NCBI RefSeq assembly: GCF_030287445.1
Contig: NZ_JASVWB010000002.1
Coordinates: 1,054,001-1,118,000, forward strand
Direction: 5' to 3'
DNA from: Streptomyces sp. ALI-76-A
GTDB lineage: Bacteria; Actinomycetota; Actinomycetes; Streptomycetales; Streptomycetaceae
Length of the DNA stretch: 64,000 bases
Shown here: positions 17,068 through 25,278 of the stretch, piece by piece
Position numbering within the stretch: position 1 is the first letter of the stretch
How the letters are laid out: each line of letters opens with the position of its first letter
Translations under genes and position numbers: made by a program
The notes under the pieces: model-generated
Seen by the model: only the letters and a program-made list of their open reading frames with translations
What the model was told of the DNA's origin: nothing
The model's database searches: none

Positions 17068-17322
17068 TCACGTCGAGGTCGACTCCGAGCGGCGCCGGTC
17101 GGTTCCATCGACGGCAGCATCGTCGGCATCGAGATCCCAGGGACAGGCCGTGACGAGGGATCCTGCGGGATCGACCTCGATCAGGCCAAGCATGAGGCCC
17201 AGTTCGCGGAGTTCATCGGTGCTCCCGACATGGGCGGTGAGGTTCGTTCGGGCCGCGGCGGAGAGCTCCATGGCTCGCTTTCGGTGCTCTTGGAGCAGAG
17301 GTTTGGGGAGCATGGTGGACAT
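17068..17322 (-). CDS. 84-residue unknown protein
   Basis: ATG at 17322 with AAAGGGGGA upstream, which fixes the start. The first half is helical and basic (PLLQEHRKRAMELSAAA), then TDELRELGLMLGLIEVDP, and an acidic tail ending in Ser/Arg. Length and layout resemble the many short actinobacterial accessory proteins. It follows the HsdM-like remnant and precedes the row of hairpins. No function recognised. Confidence 0.6.
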   Translation of the reverse strand: MSTMLPKPLLQEHRKRAMELSAAARTNLTAHVGSTDELRELGLMLGLIEVDPAGSLVTACPWDLDADDAAVDGTDRRRSESTST

Positions 17323-17339
17323 GGCTGTCCCCCTTTCTG

Positions 17340-17496
17340 AGCAATGAGGGCGTGGGGGCGAGGTACGTCGCTGGCGTGCTTCAGGAAGACGAACGGCAGC
17401 AGATAGTCCTCGATATTGGTGCGGGCTCAGCGGGCCGCGCAGCACCTCGGCGGCGCCCAGCAGGTGCCTCTCGAGCTGAGAGAGCGACAGTGGCAT
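17340..17496 (-). pseudogene. fragment resembling the N-terminus of a type I restriction HsdM subunit
   Basis: From ATG 17496 (AAAGGA upstream) the frame reads SLSQLERHLLGAAEVLRG. A one-base shift near 17425 then gives TNIEDYLLPFVFLKHASDV. Together this follows the pattern of the HsdM N-terminal domain (LWxAADxLRG...YKxYxLxLxFLKxxSD). Nothing of the methylase catalytic domain follows; the next gene begins within 25 bases. It is either a dead fragment of a modification gene or a chance likeness over about 45 residues. Confidence 0.4.
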
Positions 17497-17532
17497 GACG
17501 GACGTCCTTTGCACGGCCCATGGGCAGTGGAA

Positions 17533-17742
17533 TCAGTGGTGCCCGGCCGGGAGGCGAGGCGCCGAAGTCGTCTGGTGGGGAAGGGCGGTCCGGCCAGGTG
17601 CGGGCTGGCCCGAGCCGTCGCTGGCCCGTGGCCGCCCGATCAGCGTGTCGATCACATTGGCGATCACGGCCAACGCGGCACTCCCGAGAGGGTTGTGGCG
17701 GGTACCCGGCCCGTCTGGGCCGGGGTTAGCGCACCACGTCAC
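17533..17742 (-). CDS. 69-residue possible ORF
   Basis: GTG at 17742; reads TWCANPGPDGPGTRHNPLG then AALAVIANVIDTLIGRP, which has coding composition and one helix, then a Ser/Pro/Arg tail. No Shine-Dalgarno sequence is seen, and the coding-like frame continues upstream of the GTG, so the start is uncertain. It lies between the TetR gene and the HsdM-like remnant. Function unknown. Confidence 0.3.
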   Translation of the reverse strand: MTWCANPGPDGPGTRHNPLGSAALAVIANVIDTLIGRPRASDGSGQPAPGRTALPHQTTSAPRLPAGHH

Positions 17743-17798
17743 TACCGCGAGCGTGTCGCCGGTCGGACATCGCGTGCTCGACTCGCGTCCCTGACGGG

Positions 17799-18443
17799 TC
17801 ACGCAGTCGGCAGCTGGACGGCGACGGTTCCGCCGGACACGGCCCGGGCGATGAGTTCGACCAGCATCTGGCGAACCACCTGTGAGTCCGCTGTCTCGGG
17901 GTTTTGGTGCCCGGCGGCCGCGGCAAGCAGCACCGTCAGCGCCTCGGCCGCGGCGAAGGAGTCGTCCGTCGCGCCGGGTGATGACGGACGAGCGGTGATC
18001 GCGTACTCCAGGTGCCCCAGGAGACCGGAGAGTATGCGGCGGCGGATCTCGGCGAACCGGCTGTCGTCCTCGGCCGCCCGCAGGTCGACCACCCGCAGGA
18101 CCACCTCGTGCTCCCGCCAGAACGCGAAGAAGGCGTCCACCGTGCTCCCGGCCGCGTGACGCCCGCCGCCCCACCAACTGTCGATCTCCGCGTAGATCAG
18201 TCCGTCGCTTCCCTCCTGCGCCACGGGCCGGGCCAGCTCCAGGGCGGCCGCGTCGACGTCTGCGAAGTACTGATAGAAGGTCGCGGGCGAGGTACGCGCG
18301 CGACGGGCGACATCGATCACTCTCGTCGCGTGATAGCCGTGCTCGGCCAGCAACTCCTGGAGACAGAGCAGCAGTTGGCTGCGAGTCTTCAGACCGCGTG
18401 CCCCGATCGGGCGCCCTGCGGTGCTCCGGATCTCCTCGGTCAT
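17799..18443 (-). CDS. TetR-family transcriptional regulator
   Basis: 214 residues from ATG 18443 (AGGAAG upstream). The helix-turn-helix sits at about residues 25-70: SQLLLCLQELLAEHGYHATRV, then VARRARTSPATFYQYFADVD, which is the TetR signature. The remaining helices form the ligand/dimer domain, with Trp-rich SWWGGG and an Ala-rich C-terminus. Ligand and target unknown. No efflux or enzyme gene is beside it, but GC-rich inverted repeats of GGCCCGGCC/GGGCCGG lie in its upstream region at 18455-18570 and might be an operator. Confidence 0.9.
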   Translation of the reverse strand: MTEEIRSTAGRPIGARGLKTRSQLLLCLQELLAEHGYHATRVIDVARRARTSPATFYQYFADVDAAALELARPVAQEGSDGLIYAEIDSWWGGGRHAAGSTVDAFFAFWREHEVVLRVVDLRAAEDDSRFAEIRRRILSGLLGHLEYAITARPSSPGATDDSFAAAEALTVLLAAAAGHQNPETADSQVVRQMLVELIARAVSGGTVAVQLPTA

Positions 18444-18610
18444 GTCACTTCCTGTTCGGTGGGGTGGCACCGGCCCGGCCCCTCGGAGCCGGGCCGGCGG
18501 CGGCCGCTGTCTGATCCAGGCCCGGCCGCCCGACGCGGGAGCGTGTTCGCCCCCGCGATGCTGGTCAGGGCCGGGCCAGCGCCGCTGTGATGTCGTCGAC
18601 GGACTTGACG

Positions 18611-18653
18611 CCGAGCGCTCCCGTTCCGGAACATCCGGAACGGGAGCGCTCGG
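18611..18653. terminator. 20-bp perfect hairpin terminator
   Basis: CCGAGCGCTCCCGTTCCGGA, a 3-base loop (ACA) and the exact complement. It lies just past the stop of the tandem AAA+ gene (18672) and separates that operon from the TetR gene. Confidence 0.75.
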
Positions 18654-18671
18654 TGCGATGTGGACGGCTGC

Positions 18672-20579
18672 TCAGTCATCCGAGGGGGATGCCGAGGCTG
18701 TGCCGCCGGTCTGGGCAGCGAGCAGGTAGTCCTCGATCCAGGTGCGAACTGCCTTGCGCGCCGGCCGCGCACCCTGGGAGTCCACGTAGGTGGTCTCTTC
18801 GATGGCGCGCAGCTCGTCGTCGGGCATCGACGCGGGAAGCGCCTGGGCCAGCCGCGGCTTGGCCTCGACGATCCGTTCACGCTGCCGCTCGTAGTCGGCG
18901 GCCATGATCTGTCGGTAGGTCTGCCGGTCGATGGGGTTGAACCCCACGACCAGTGAGAACCGGCCCAGCAGCTCGGCGTCGAAGAACTGCTCCAGTGCCT
19001 TGTTGAGGCTCTGGTTCGAGATGGTCTTCGGGTTGTTGCCGAAGCCGATCATCTTGCCGTCGAGCGAATCACGGGCGGCGTTGGTCGTGCAGATGACCAG
19101 GGCCTTGGAGAAGTCCAGCATCTTGCCATGGGCATTGCGGATGTAGCCTTCGTCGAATGCCGAGAGGAACAGGCGCTGCACGGCCTTGTCGGCCTTCTCG
19201 AACTCGTCGAGCAGGATCACCCGGTGGGGGTTGGACTCCAGCGTGTCGAACGGGAGCTCCTGGTTGGAGTCCGATCCGACATAGCCGGGAGGTGCGCCGA
19301 TGATCTTCGACGTCGACCACTCGCTGTGGAATTCGGTCAGGTTGAGGATGATCGGCTCGGTGCCGGTCGTCTCCTCAGCGATGATCTTGACCGCCTCGGT
19401 CTTACCCACACCCGAGGCCCCGGCGAACAGCCACGTCGTGGGCGTCTTCGTCGGGAACAGGTCGAGCTCTTCGCGGGCCAGACGGTCCGTGAGCTTGGCG
19501 AGCACGTCGTCCTGGCCCTGCAGGCGGCTGGTGAGCGTGGCGCTCAGCGCGGCAACGTCGAGGTCCTTGCGCTGGGCGTTTCCGGTCATCAGGCGCTTGG
19601 CCACATCGAGCACACGGGTGCTCGTCAGCGGCACCTGCGGGATGGACCGCAAGGTCTGCGCGAGCGCCGTGTCGCCGGCGACCTCGGCCTGGACGATGAG
19701 CTTCTTCTGCTCCAGGACCCGGTCAGCCATCGCCCGGTCGAGCAGCGTGATGGCGTTGTCCGGACGGTGCTGGCCAGCCCGGGAGTTCGCTTCGGCGATC
19801 TGCACCACCGAGGCCAGGACGTCGTCGGAGACCCCGATCTGGTGACGGTAGTGCGCCATCAGGCCGGGCCGGACCGTGGTCATCACGGCCAGCGTCTGCT
19901 CCACGCTCAGCTCGTCGACGATGAGCCGGGTGAAGCGACGGGCGAAGGCCGGGTCCTCATCGAAGGCACGAGACTCCGTGCTGGTGGTCGCACCGATGAC
20001 GGACATGTCGCCGCGGGCCAGGGCCGGCTTGAGGATCTGCGAGATCTTGCGGCCGACGGCGTCGCCATGGCTGCCGGACCCTCCGGTGATCTGGTGGATC
20101 TCGTCCATGAACAGGATGGCCTTGTTCTTGGGGTCCGAGGCGAACTCGACGATCGCCTTGACCTTCTCCTCCAGCGAGCCGACTATGCCGGTCCCGGCGA
20201 TGATGTTGGTGATGGGCAGCTCGTAGATCGTGTAGTCCTTGAGCTGGTCGGGAATGAGGGCGTCGCCGAGCGCGATGCGCCGTGCAATGTCCTCGACGAT
20301 CTTCGTCTTGCCGACGCCGGCGGAACCGACCAGCAGAGCGTTGGGCTTGGTCTTGCTGATGATGACCGAGAGGACCTGCCCGATGAGCGTGTCACGGAAC
20401 ATGGTCGGATCGGCGTTCTTGAACTTCTCGTTGTAGTCGACGAGGAGCTCCTTGACGTCATCGGCGCTGCCACCGCTGGACGGCAAGGCCGCGGACGGGA
20501 ACTGCGGAGGGAAGCCACCGCCACCGCCGTTGCCCTTGTCGTCGTCGGAGCCGCCGGGTGTGAAGTTGCTGAGACCCAT
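18672..20579 (-). CDS. ClpA/ClpB-like tandem AAA+ ATPase
   Basis: 635 residues from ATG 20579, with AAGGAGGA eight bases upstream. A Gly-rich N-terminal linker replaces the usual Clp N domain. AAA module 1: Walker A GSAGVGKTK (about 88), Walker B ILFMDEIHQ (about 156), arginine finger in FARRFTRL. AAA module 2: GASGVGKTE (about 391), the Clp-type GAPPGYVGSD (about 430), VILLDEFEKAD (about 456). No ClpB middle domain and no obvious ClpP-binding loop, so it probably acts as a stand-alone unfoldase or remodeller. It lies downstream of the VWA and MoxR genes in the same direction. Target unknown. Confidence 0.88.
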   Translation of the reverse strand: MGLSNFTPGGSDDDKGNGGGGGFPPQFPSAALPSSGGSADDVKELLVDYNEKFKNADPTMFRDTLIGQVLSVIISKTKPNALLVGSAGVGKTKIVEDIARRIALGDALIPDQLKDYTIYELPITNIIAGTGIVGSLEEKVKAIVEFASDPKNKAILFMDEIHQITGGSGSHGDAVGRKISQILKPALARGDMSVIGATTSTESRAFDEDPAFARRFTRLIVDELSVEQTLAVMTTVRPGLMAHYRHQIGVSDDVLASVVQIAEANSRAGQHRPDNAITLLDRAMADRVLEQKKLIVQAEVAGDTALAQTLRSIPQVPLTSTRVLDVAKRLMTGNAQRKDLDVAALSATLTSRLQGQDDVLAKLTDRLAREELDLFPTKTPTTWLFAGASGVGKTEAVKIIAEETTGTEPIILNLTEFHSEWSTSKIIGAPPGYVGSDSNQELPFDTLESNPHRVILLDEFEKADKAVQRLFLSAFDEGYIRNAHGKMLDFSKALVICTTNAARDSLDGKMIGFGNNPKTISNQSLNKALEQFFDAELLGRFSLVVGFNPIDRQTYRQIMAADYERQRERIVEAKPRLAQALPASMPDDELRAIEETTYVDSQGARPARKAVRTWIEDYLLAAQTGGTASASPSDD

Positions 20580-20755
20580 CGGGTCCTCCTTCGGTGCGGG
20601 TCGCTCGGCGTGGTGGCGCGCTGGGTGGATGCGCCACGGTGTCCCGAGCAGGGATATGGATGAGTGAGAGGGAAAGTCAGGGGTCGCCAAGAGCGTTGCG
20701 GGCCAGGGGAGTTGGTTGCACGGCACCGCTCTTGGCGGTTCTTGGGGCAGCAGGG

Positions 20756-22441
20756 TCAGACGACCATGCCGAGGAGCTTCTGCCGGATGCTCGGATCGAT
20801 GTGCTGCATCGAGTCGGCGTAGCGTTTTGCCAGGTCAACCATGAACGACCAGTCCATGGCGGAGCACGGTGCGTAGTACAGGTTCTTCGGGTGGTCCTGG
20901 CGCGTGGACGGCGGCAGCCAGTCGAAGTCGGTGACCACGAGCGAGAGCCTGCGCTGGCGCACGCGGCTGGCGTTGATGTACCGCCAGATCTGGGTGTACT
21001 CCGTTCCGCCCGACACCTTCGGGATCCTGCGGAACTCCTTCCAGATCTGAGTCGTCGACTTGTTCTCCGTGCGCAGCATCACCTCCTGGGACAGGAAGTG
21101 GCTGAACGAGTTGAAGTACAGGTTGATGTTGAGCTTCTTGGCGATCCGGATGAGCATCATGACCGCCTCCTGGTAGTTCTCCTCGGAGATCGAACCGGAG
21201 GTGTCGATGTAGATGTGCAGGTCGGGCATGTACTGCACCGAGGTGATCCGGCCGGGCTTGTTGCAGTCGTCCGGGTCCCGGCGGTTGGCCTTGAGGAAGG
21301 TCGCCTTCGTTGTGCGGAAGATGTTCTGTGACTTGTTGACCTTGCCCATCCGGCGCAGCACCCGGGTGATGTCCTTGAGCAGGTCGAGCTTGCTCGGCGG
21401 CTGCTTGCGGAACGCCACCTGGGCGCTACGGCTGCCAGGCTGGCCCGGTTGCTGCGTGGCTCCCAGGGCGGCGGCCCGGGCGGCGGCCCGTGGCAGCGAC
21501 GTGAGCTTGGACAGCGACGTGTTCGAGACGACCTTCACCGGCGAGGCCAGCGACTGGTTGATGAGGTTCCACTCCCCCGTGATCTTCGCCGCGGTGGCCC
21601 GGGCATGGGCCTCGACGTTGACCAGGACGAGGGAGCGCGGGCAGAACAACTCCCCGATCGTGAACGGCAGGACGCCTGTGTCCAGGGCGGTGTTCTGCTG
21701 GCTGGCCTGGACCCGCTGCTGCTCGATGTAGTTCATGAGCATGTGCACGAGCACGCGGGCGAAGGAGTGCTCATCGTTGGCGTCAGAGTCGTCCTTGCGC
21801 ACCAGCAGCGACTCGGTGAGCCCCTTCAGGGACAGGGCCGTGAAGTCGTTGAGCAGCTTGGTGGTGACCAGCGGCAACGCACTGGCCATCGTCTGTGTCT
21901 GCTGGGACAGCCAGATCTTGAAGTCGTCGAAGGCCGCGGAGGACTGGAACCAGAACCCGAGGGTGTCGGGGTGGAAGGTGTAGGCGATCGAGGCGAAGAA
22001 GGCGCTCTCGTCGCCGGTCCCCGCCAGCAGAGCCTTCGCGGCCGGGAGGACATCAGCCTGCGCGGTGTAGAGCACCCGCGGGGAGGGCGCGGGCATCTTG
22101 TTCTGCTGTCCGGCCTGGACGGCGAAGAGCTCGGCGACCGGCAGCGGTGTGCCCTGGTCGAAGTTGATCAGGGTCTGCCCGAGCAGCTCCTTGACGGTCT
22201 GCTCGCTGGCCACGTTCAGCGTGTCGCCGAGGCAGCTCAGGACCAGATCCGGGATGTTCCCCGTCAGATCAGCGCCCTGGGCGTCGATGATGCTCGCCGG
22301 GGCGTTGGGGTTCAACGGCTCCAGCAGCGGGTCGATGAGGGTCTGCTGGATCGCCGGCATCGGGTCGTAATCACCGGTGCACGAGATGGTGTGCAGTGCG
22401 TCGAGTACGGCCGGCTTCTGGTTCGTGACGGTGATCGTCAT
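20756..22441 (-). CDS. VWA (von Willebrand A) domain protein, MoxR partner
   Basis: 561 residues. The C-terminal third is a VWA domain with an intact metal-ion site: DTSGS near residue 415, Thr in SGGTEY near 480 and Asp in VVTDFDW near 505. The first 400 residues are helical and unique, with a Gln/Ala/Arg-rich linker near 330. It lies about 110 bases downstream of the MoxR-type ATPase gene, the usual pairing in MoxR-VWA chaperone systems that mature or insert metal into target complexes. The client here is not known. Confidence 0.85.
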   Translation of the reverse strand: MTITVTNQKPAVLDALHTISCTGDYDPMPAIQQTLIDPLLEPLNPNAPASIIDAQGADLTGNIPDLVLSCLGDTLNVASEQTVKELLGQTLINFDQGTPLPVAELFAVQAGQQNKMPAPSPRVLYTAQADVLPAAKALLAGTGDESAFFASIAYTFHPDTLGFWFQSSAAFDDFKIWLSQQTQTMASALPLVTTKLLNDFTALSLKGLTESLLVRKDDSDANDEHSFARVLVHMLMNYIEQQRVQASQQNTALDTGVLPFTIGELFCPRSLVLVNVEAHARATAAKITGEWNLINQSLASPVKVVSNTSLSKLTSLPRAAARAAALGATQQPGQPGSRSAQVAFRKQPPSKLDLLKDITRVLRRMGKVNKSQNIFRTTKATFLKANRRDPDDCNKPGRITSVQYMPDLHIYIDTSGSISEENYQEAVMMLIRIAKKLNINLYFNSFSHFLSQEVMLRTENKSTTQIWKEFRRIPKVSGGTEYTQIWRYINASRVRQRRLSLVVTDFDWLPPSTRQDHPKNLYYAPCSAMDWSFMVDLAKRYADSMQHIDPSIRQKLLGMVV

Positions 22442-22549
22442 GGGTCGTGGTCTCCTTCTGAGGACAAGGCAGCGGCAGAACGCCGCCGGTGGTGGGGAGT
22501 TGCAGCAAGGACTGCACCGCAGTAGTCCCCACCACCGGTGAGCGAGCGA

Positions 22550-23791
22550 TCAGAGGAAGGCCGAGAGGACCGGCTTGGCCTGGTTGACGATCGGAGCGTC
22601 GATCTCCATGAAGGCCTCGAGGTTCTGGCGGTCGATCTGCTGGCTGGTCACCATCTCGATGAGCGTGCGGGTGTGCTCCGGCTCGATCTGGGTGATGGCC
22701 TGGGCCAGCTGCTCGATGAGGCGCGCGTTGTCCTTGCTCTCCTTGAGCGCGTACAGCAGCGACCCGGACTTCTCGTTGTCGGTCAGCGTCGCGATGACCG
22801 CGGCCATGTCGGTCATGGTCGCTGAGGCCTTCAAGCTCTGGTAGCAGTTCGGCTTCGGGACGTTCACCCGGTTCTGCTGCACGCCGCCGACGTTGCTCGC
22901 CAGGTCCTGGGCGATGGTGGCCACGAGCTGCGTGGTGAACATGGTGTCCCCGACGTAGGCCTCGATGGCCTCGTTCAGCAGCGAGGTCTCGCGGTCGCCG
23001 ATCTGGATCGGGGTGGCCAGATACTGCGCCAGCTGCTGCGGGTCGGCCGCGTTGAGCCACTTCGACAGGTTGTCGATGGTGCGCGGCGTGGTGAGCTGGT
23101 TCATCTCCTCGCCGCCGTCGAACAGATCGGCCATCGTGACGTTGCCGTTGTCGTCGTCGTCCTGGCCGTCGGCGACGATGGCCTCGGGCGTCGACTTCTG
23201 GAAGACGAGCCCGGGGGCTTGCGTGAGCACCGTCTTCACCCAGGGGTTCATGTTGTCGCCGAGGACGGACATGAGGGTGGCGGCATCGGGCTCGACGTGA
23301 AAGATCGCGAAGCGGGACAGGCTTGCCTCGTCGAGCGAGGTGACGTTGCCCCTGTCGTTGCCGGCCACGACGATGCGGACGTTCTTGGGCAGGTCGACGT
23401 ACCCCATGCGGCGCAGCGTGACCAGGGTCAGTGCGCCGGAGGTGACGTCGGAGGTGGTGCGGTTGATCTCGTCGAGGAAGAGGATCGGCCACTCGCGCGG
23501 GTTCTTCTCGGCGTAGTCGATGCACTCCTGGATCACCTGGTGCGGGTAAAAGACCTGCTTGTAGCTCTGCGTGCCGTCGTCCTTGGTGTACGGCACCAGG
23601 CGCGCACCGGTGAGGTCTGCTTTGTCGGCGAGCTGGTTGCACGGCAGCGTGAAGGCCTGCGTGCCCATGGAGTAGGCCAGGTCCTCGACGAAGCTGGACT
23701 TGCCGATGCCGGGTTCGCCCATGAGAGCGGGCGTCGCGCCGACCTCAAGGGACTGCTTGATGAGGGTCGTCAGGGTGTCGTTGAACTTCAT
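22550..23791 (-). CDS. MoxR-family AAA+ ATPase
   Basis: 413 residues from ATG 23791; a longer upstream frame is Arg/Ser-rich and rejected. Walker A GEPGIGKSS at about 26, ILFLDEINR (Walker B) near 103, VAGNDRG (sensor 1) and SLSRFAIFHVEP (arginine finger), in the usual MoxR order. The C-terminal half carries an Asp-rich insert (QDDDDNGN) and long helices. MoxR proteins work with a VWA protein, encoded next downstream. The 333 bases upstream (23792-24124) hold no gene that I can support. Confidence 0.9.
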   Translation of the reverse strand: MKFNDTLTTLIKQSLEVGATPALMGEPGIGKSSFVEDLAYSMGTQAFTLPCNQLADKADLTGARLVPYTKDDGTQSYKQVFYPHQVIQECIDYAEKNPREWPILFLDEINRTTSDVTSGALTLVTLRRMGYVDLPKNVRIVVAGNDRGNVTSLDEASLSRFAIFHVEPDAATLMSVLGDNMNPWVKTVLTQAPGLVFQKSTPEAIVADGQDDDDNGNVTMADLFDGGEEMNQLTTPRTIDNLSKWLNAADPQQLAQYLATPIQIGDRETSLLNEAIEAYVGDTMFTTQLVATIAQDLASNVGGVQQNRVNVPKPNCYQSLKASATMTDMAAVIATLTDNEKSGSLLYALKESKDNARLIEQLAQAITQIEPEHTRTLIEMVTSQQIDRQNLEAFMEIDAPIVNQAKPVLSAFL

Positions 23792-24124
23792 GTCGACGTC
23801 TTTTCTGTGCGTGGGCGAGGAAGAGAGAAAGACAAGAAATGTCGGAGGACGGCGCTGCTGCTCTCGGCGTCGCCGAGGCTGCATAGGCCGTGAAGGGTCC
23901 TGTGGCGCGGGCCGCGCCGTCGGAGCCTGGCGGCGACCTGCACTCCCACCATTGGTAGCGATGGAGCCCCGCTGCACATCGCCACCCGATCGCGCTCCGC
24001 GCGATCCAGCACTGTCCTCCACCTGTGCTCGGCCCCGCCGCAGCACCCGTCACCCACCCCACCCGTTGCCGGAGGCAGCAGATGAACCAGGAGCAGAAGC
24101 AGCAGCAGGAACAGGCACAGAGCG

Positions 24125-25171
24125 TCAGTTGGTCGACGAGGAACGGGCCTCGCGGTCGGCCACGAGCGCAGCCGCCCGGTCGAGGAGGAAGGGCCGGCCG
24201 TTGCGCCGCTCGCGGTGCTTGGGGCGCGCAGGGATGACATCGACCGCCGCCTTGTAGAGCAACCACGCGGTGTCGCCCGTCGAGTACTCGACGCCGAGGG
24301 CGCTGTAGGCGCGCAGTTGCGTCCGCATCCAGCCGTAGAGCGAGGCGAGAACCGAGAATTCCCAGCGGGACATGTCGTGGTTGAAGTCGCCGGGATCCCG
24401 GAGCTGATGGCGTGCACTGGCCAGGGCCTGCTCGACGATCGCCTGCGAGTACGGGATGTCGGGCATGTCCTCGGTGGTGTCGACAGCTGATGCTGAAGCA
24501 CCGGAGCTCTCGCTGGCGTTCACGGCCAGTTGCGCGTAGAGGTCCTCGATGGAGGCGAAGGCGGGCACATTAGTTGCTGTGTTGACGTGAGCGACGATGC
24601 GATCGGGCACCGGCTGGCGGGTGAAGGTCGACCAGTGGTCCAGGAGCAGCTCGTACCAGCCGTGTTCCTCACGCAGGACACGCTTGCCGGCGGCTACGGG
24701 GAAGTCGTGGAAGTTCTTCGGCAGCGGCATGACGAGATGGAAGCCCTGGCCGGACATCGACAGCTCCGAGTAGCGGATGCCCGGCAGCCGCAGCAGGTCT
24801 GTGGCCACACCTGAGGGGCAGTCGGCCTCGATGTCGAGGACGAGCAGCCCGTCAGTCTGGGCTTGGAGGTAGAAGGCGGTGTTCGCGGCCTTCGGTATCG
24901 CCGCGGTGAGTTCGTCGAGAGTGAGCAGACAGGTCTCGTCCAGGGCGAAGGCTCCGCGTAGTGGGCCGGCGTGCTGACAGCTGGAGGTGCAGCCGGCGAG
25001 CAGGTGCCGTACGTCGATCGGGGCCTTGCGCTTCGGCGGCTTGGTGGGATCGTCAGGGGTCTCTTCCCCGATCTGTCCGGAGATGGTCCACCGACAGGCA
25101 CTGGCGAGAGTGCGGATCGCGGGGTTGCCGTAAAACTGCGGGAACCAGGCATGGGGGTCGGCTGGAGTCAT
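24125..25171 (-). CDS. primase-polymerase (AEP) like protein
   Basis: 348 residues from ATG 25171 (GTG at 25183 is possible). The centre carries LLVLDIEADCPSG near residue 111 and LSMSGQGFHLVMPLP near 140, matching in order the hhDxD and sxH motifs of the archaeo-eukaryotic primase/prim-pol fold. An earlier GCTSSCQHAG could hold zinc. The C-terminal 100 residues are helical and basic. Such enzymes make primers for plasmid and phage replication. The match rests on two motifs, so it is a good hypothesis, not proof. It is part of the left replication core. Confidence 0.6.
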   Translation of the reverse strand: MTPADPHAWFPQFYGNPAIRTLASACRWTISGQIGEETPDDPTKPPKRKAPIDVRHLLAGCTSSCQHAGPLRGAFALDETCLLTLDELTAAIPKAANTAFYLQAQTDGLLVLDIEADCPSGVATDLLRLPGIRYSELSMSGQGFHLVMPLPKNFHDFPVAAGKRVLREEHGWYELLLDHWSTFTRQPVPDRIVAHVNTATNVPAFASIEDLYAQLAVNASESSGASASAVDTTEDMPDIPYSQAIVEQALASARHQLRDPGDFNHDMSRWEFSVLASLYGWMRTQLRAYSALGVEYSTGDTAWLLYKAAVDVIPARPKHRERRNGRPFLLDRAAALVADREARSSSTN

Positions 25172-25224
25172 CGTGGGACGCACGCTTTCGATCGGAGGCG
25201 TCAGGAGGGGAAGAGAAAGACCGA

Positions 25225-25257
25225 ACCCCCGTACTGCACGGATGCGAGTACGGGGGT
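25225..25257. terminator. hairpin between the AP-rich protein gene and the primase-like gene
   Basis: ACCCCCGTACT and its complement (11-bp arms) with an 11-base loop. It lies just past the stop at 25279 of the upstream gene and could lower transcription into the primase-like gene. Confidence 0.55.
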
Positions 25258-25278
25258 CTCATCGATGGTCAGCATGGA

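Noticed and set aside
19128..20663. 511-codon plus-strand frame across the Clp-like gene
   Set aside because: Antisense shadow, with Val/Gly/Arg bias and no domain.
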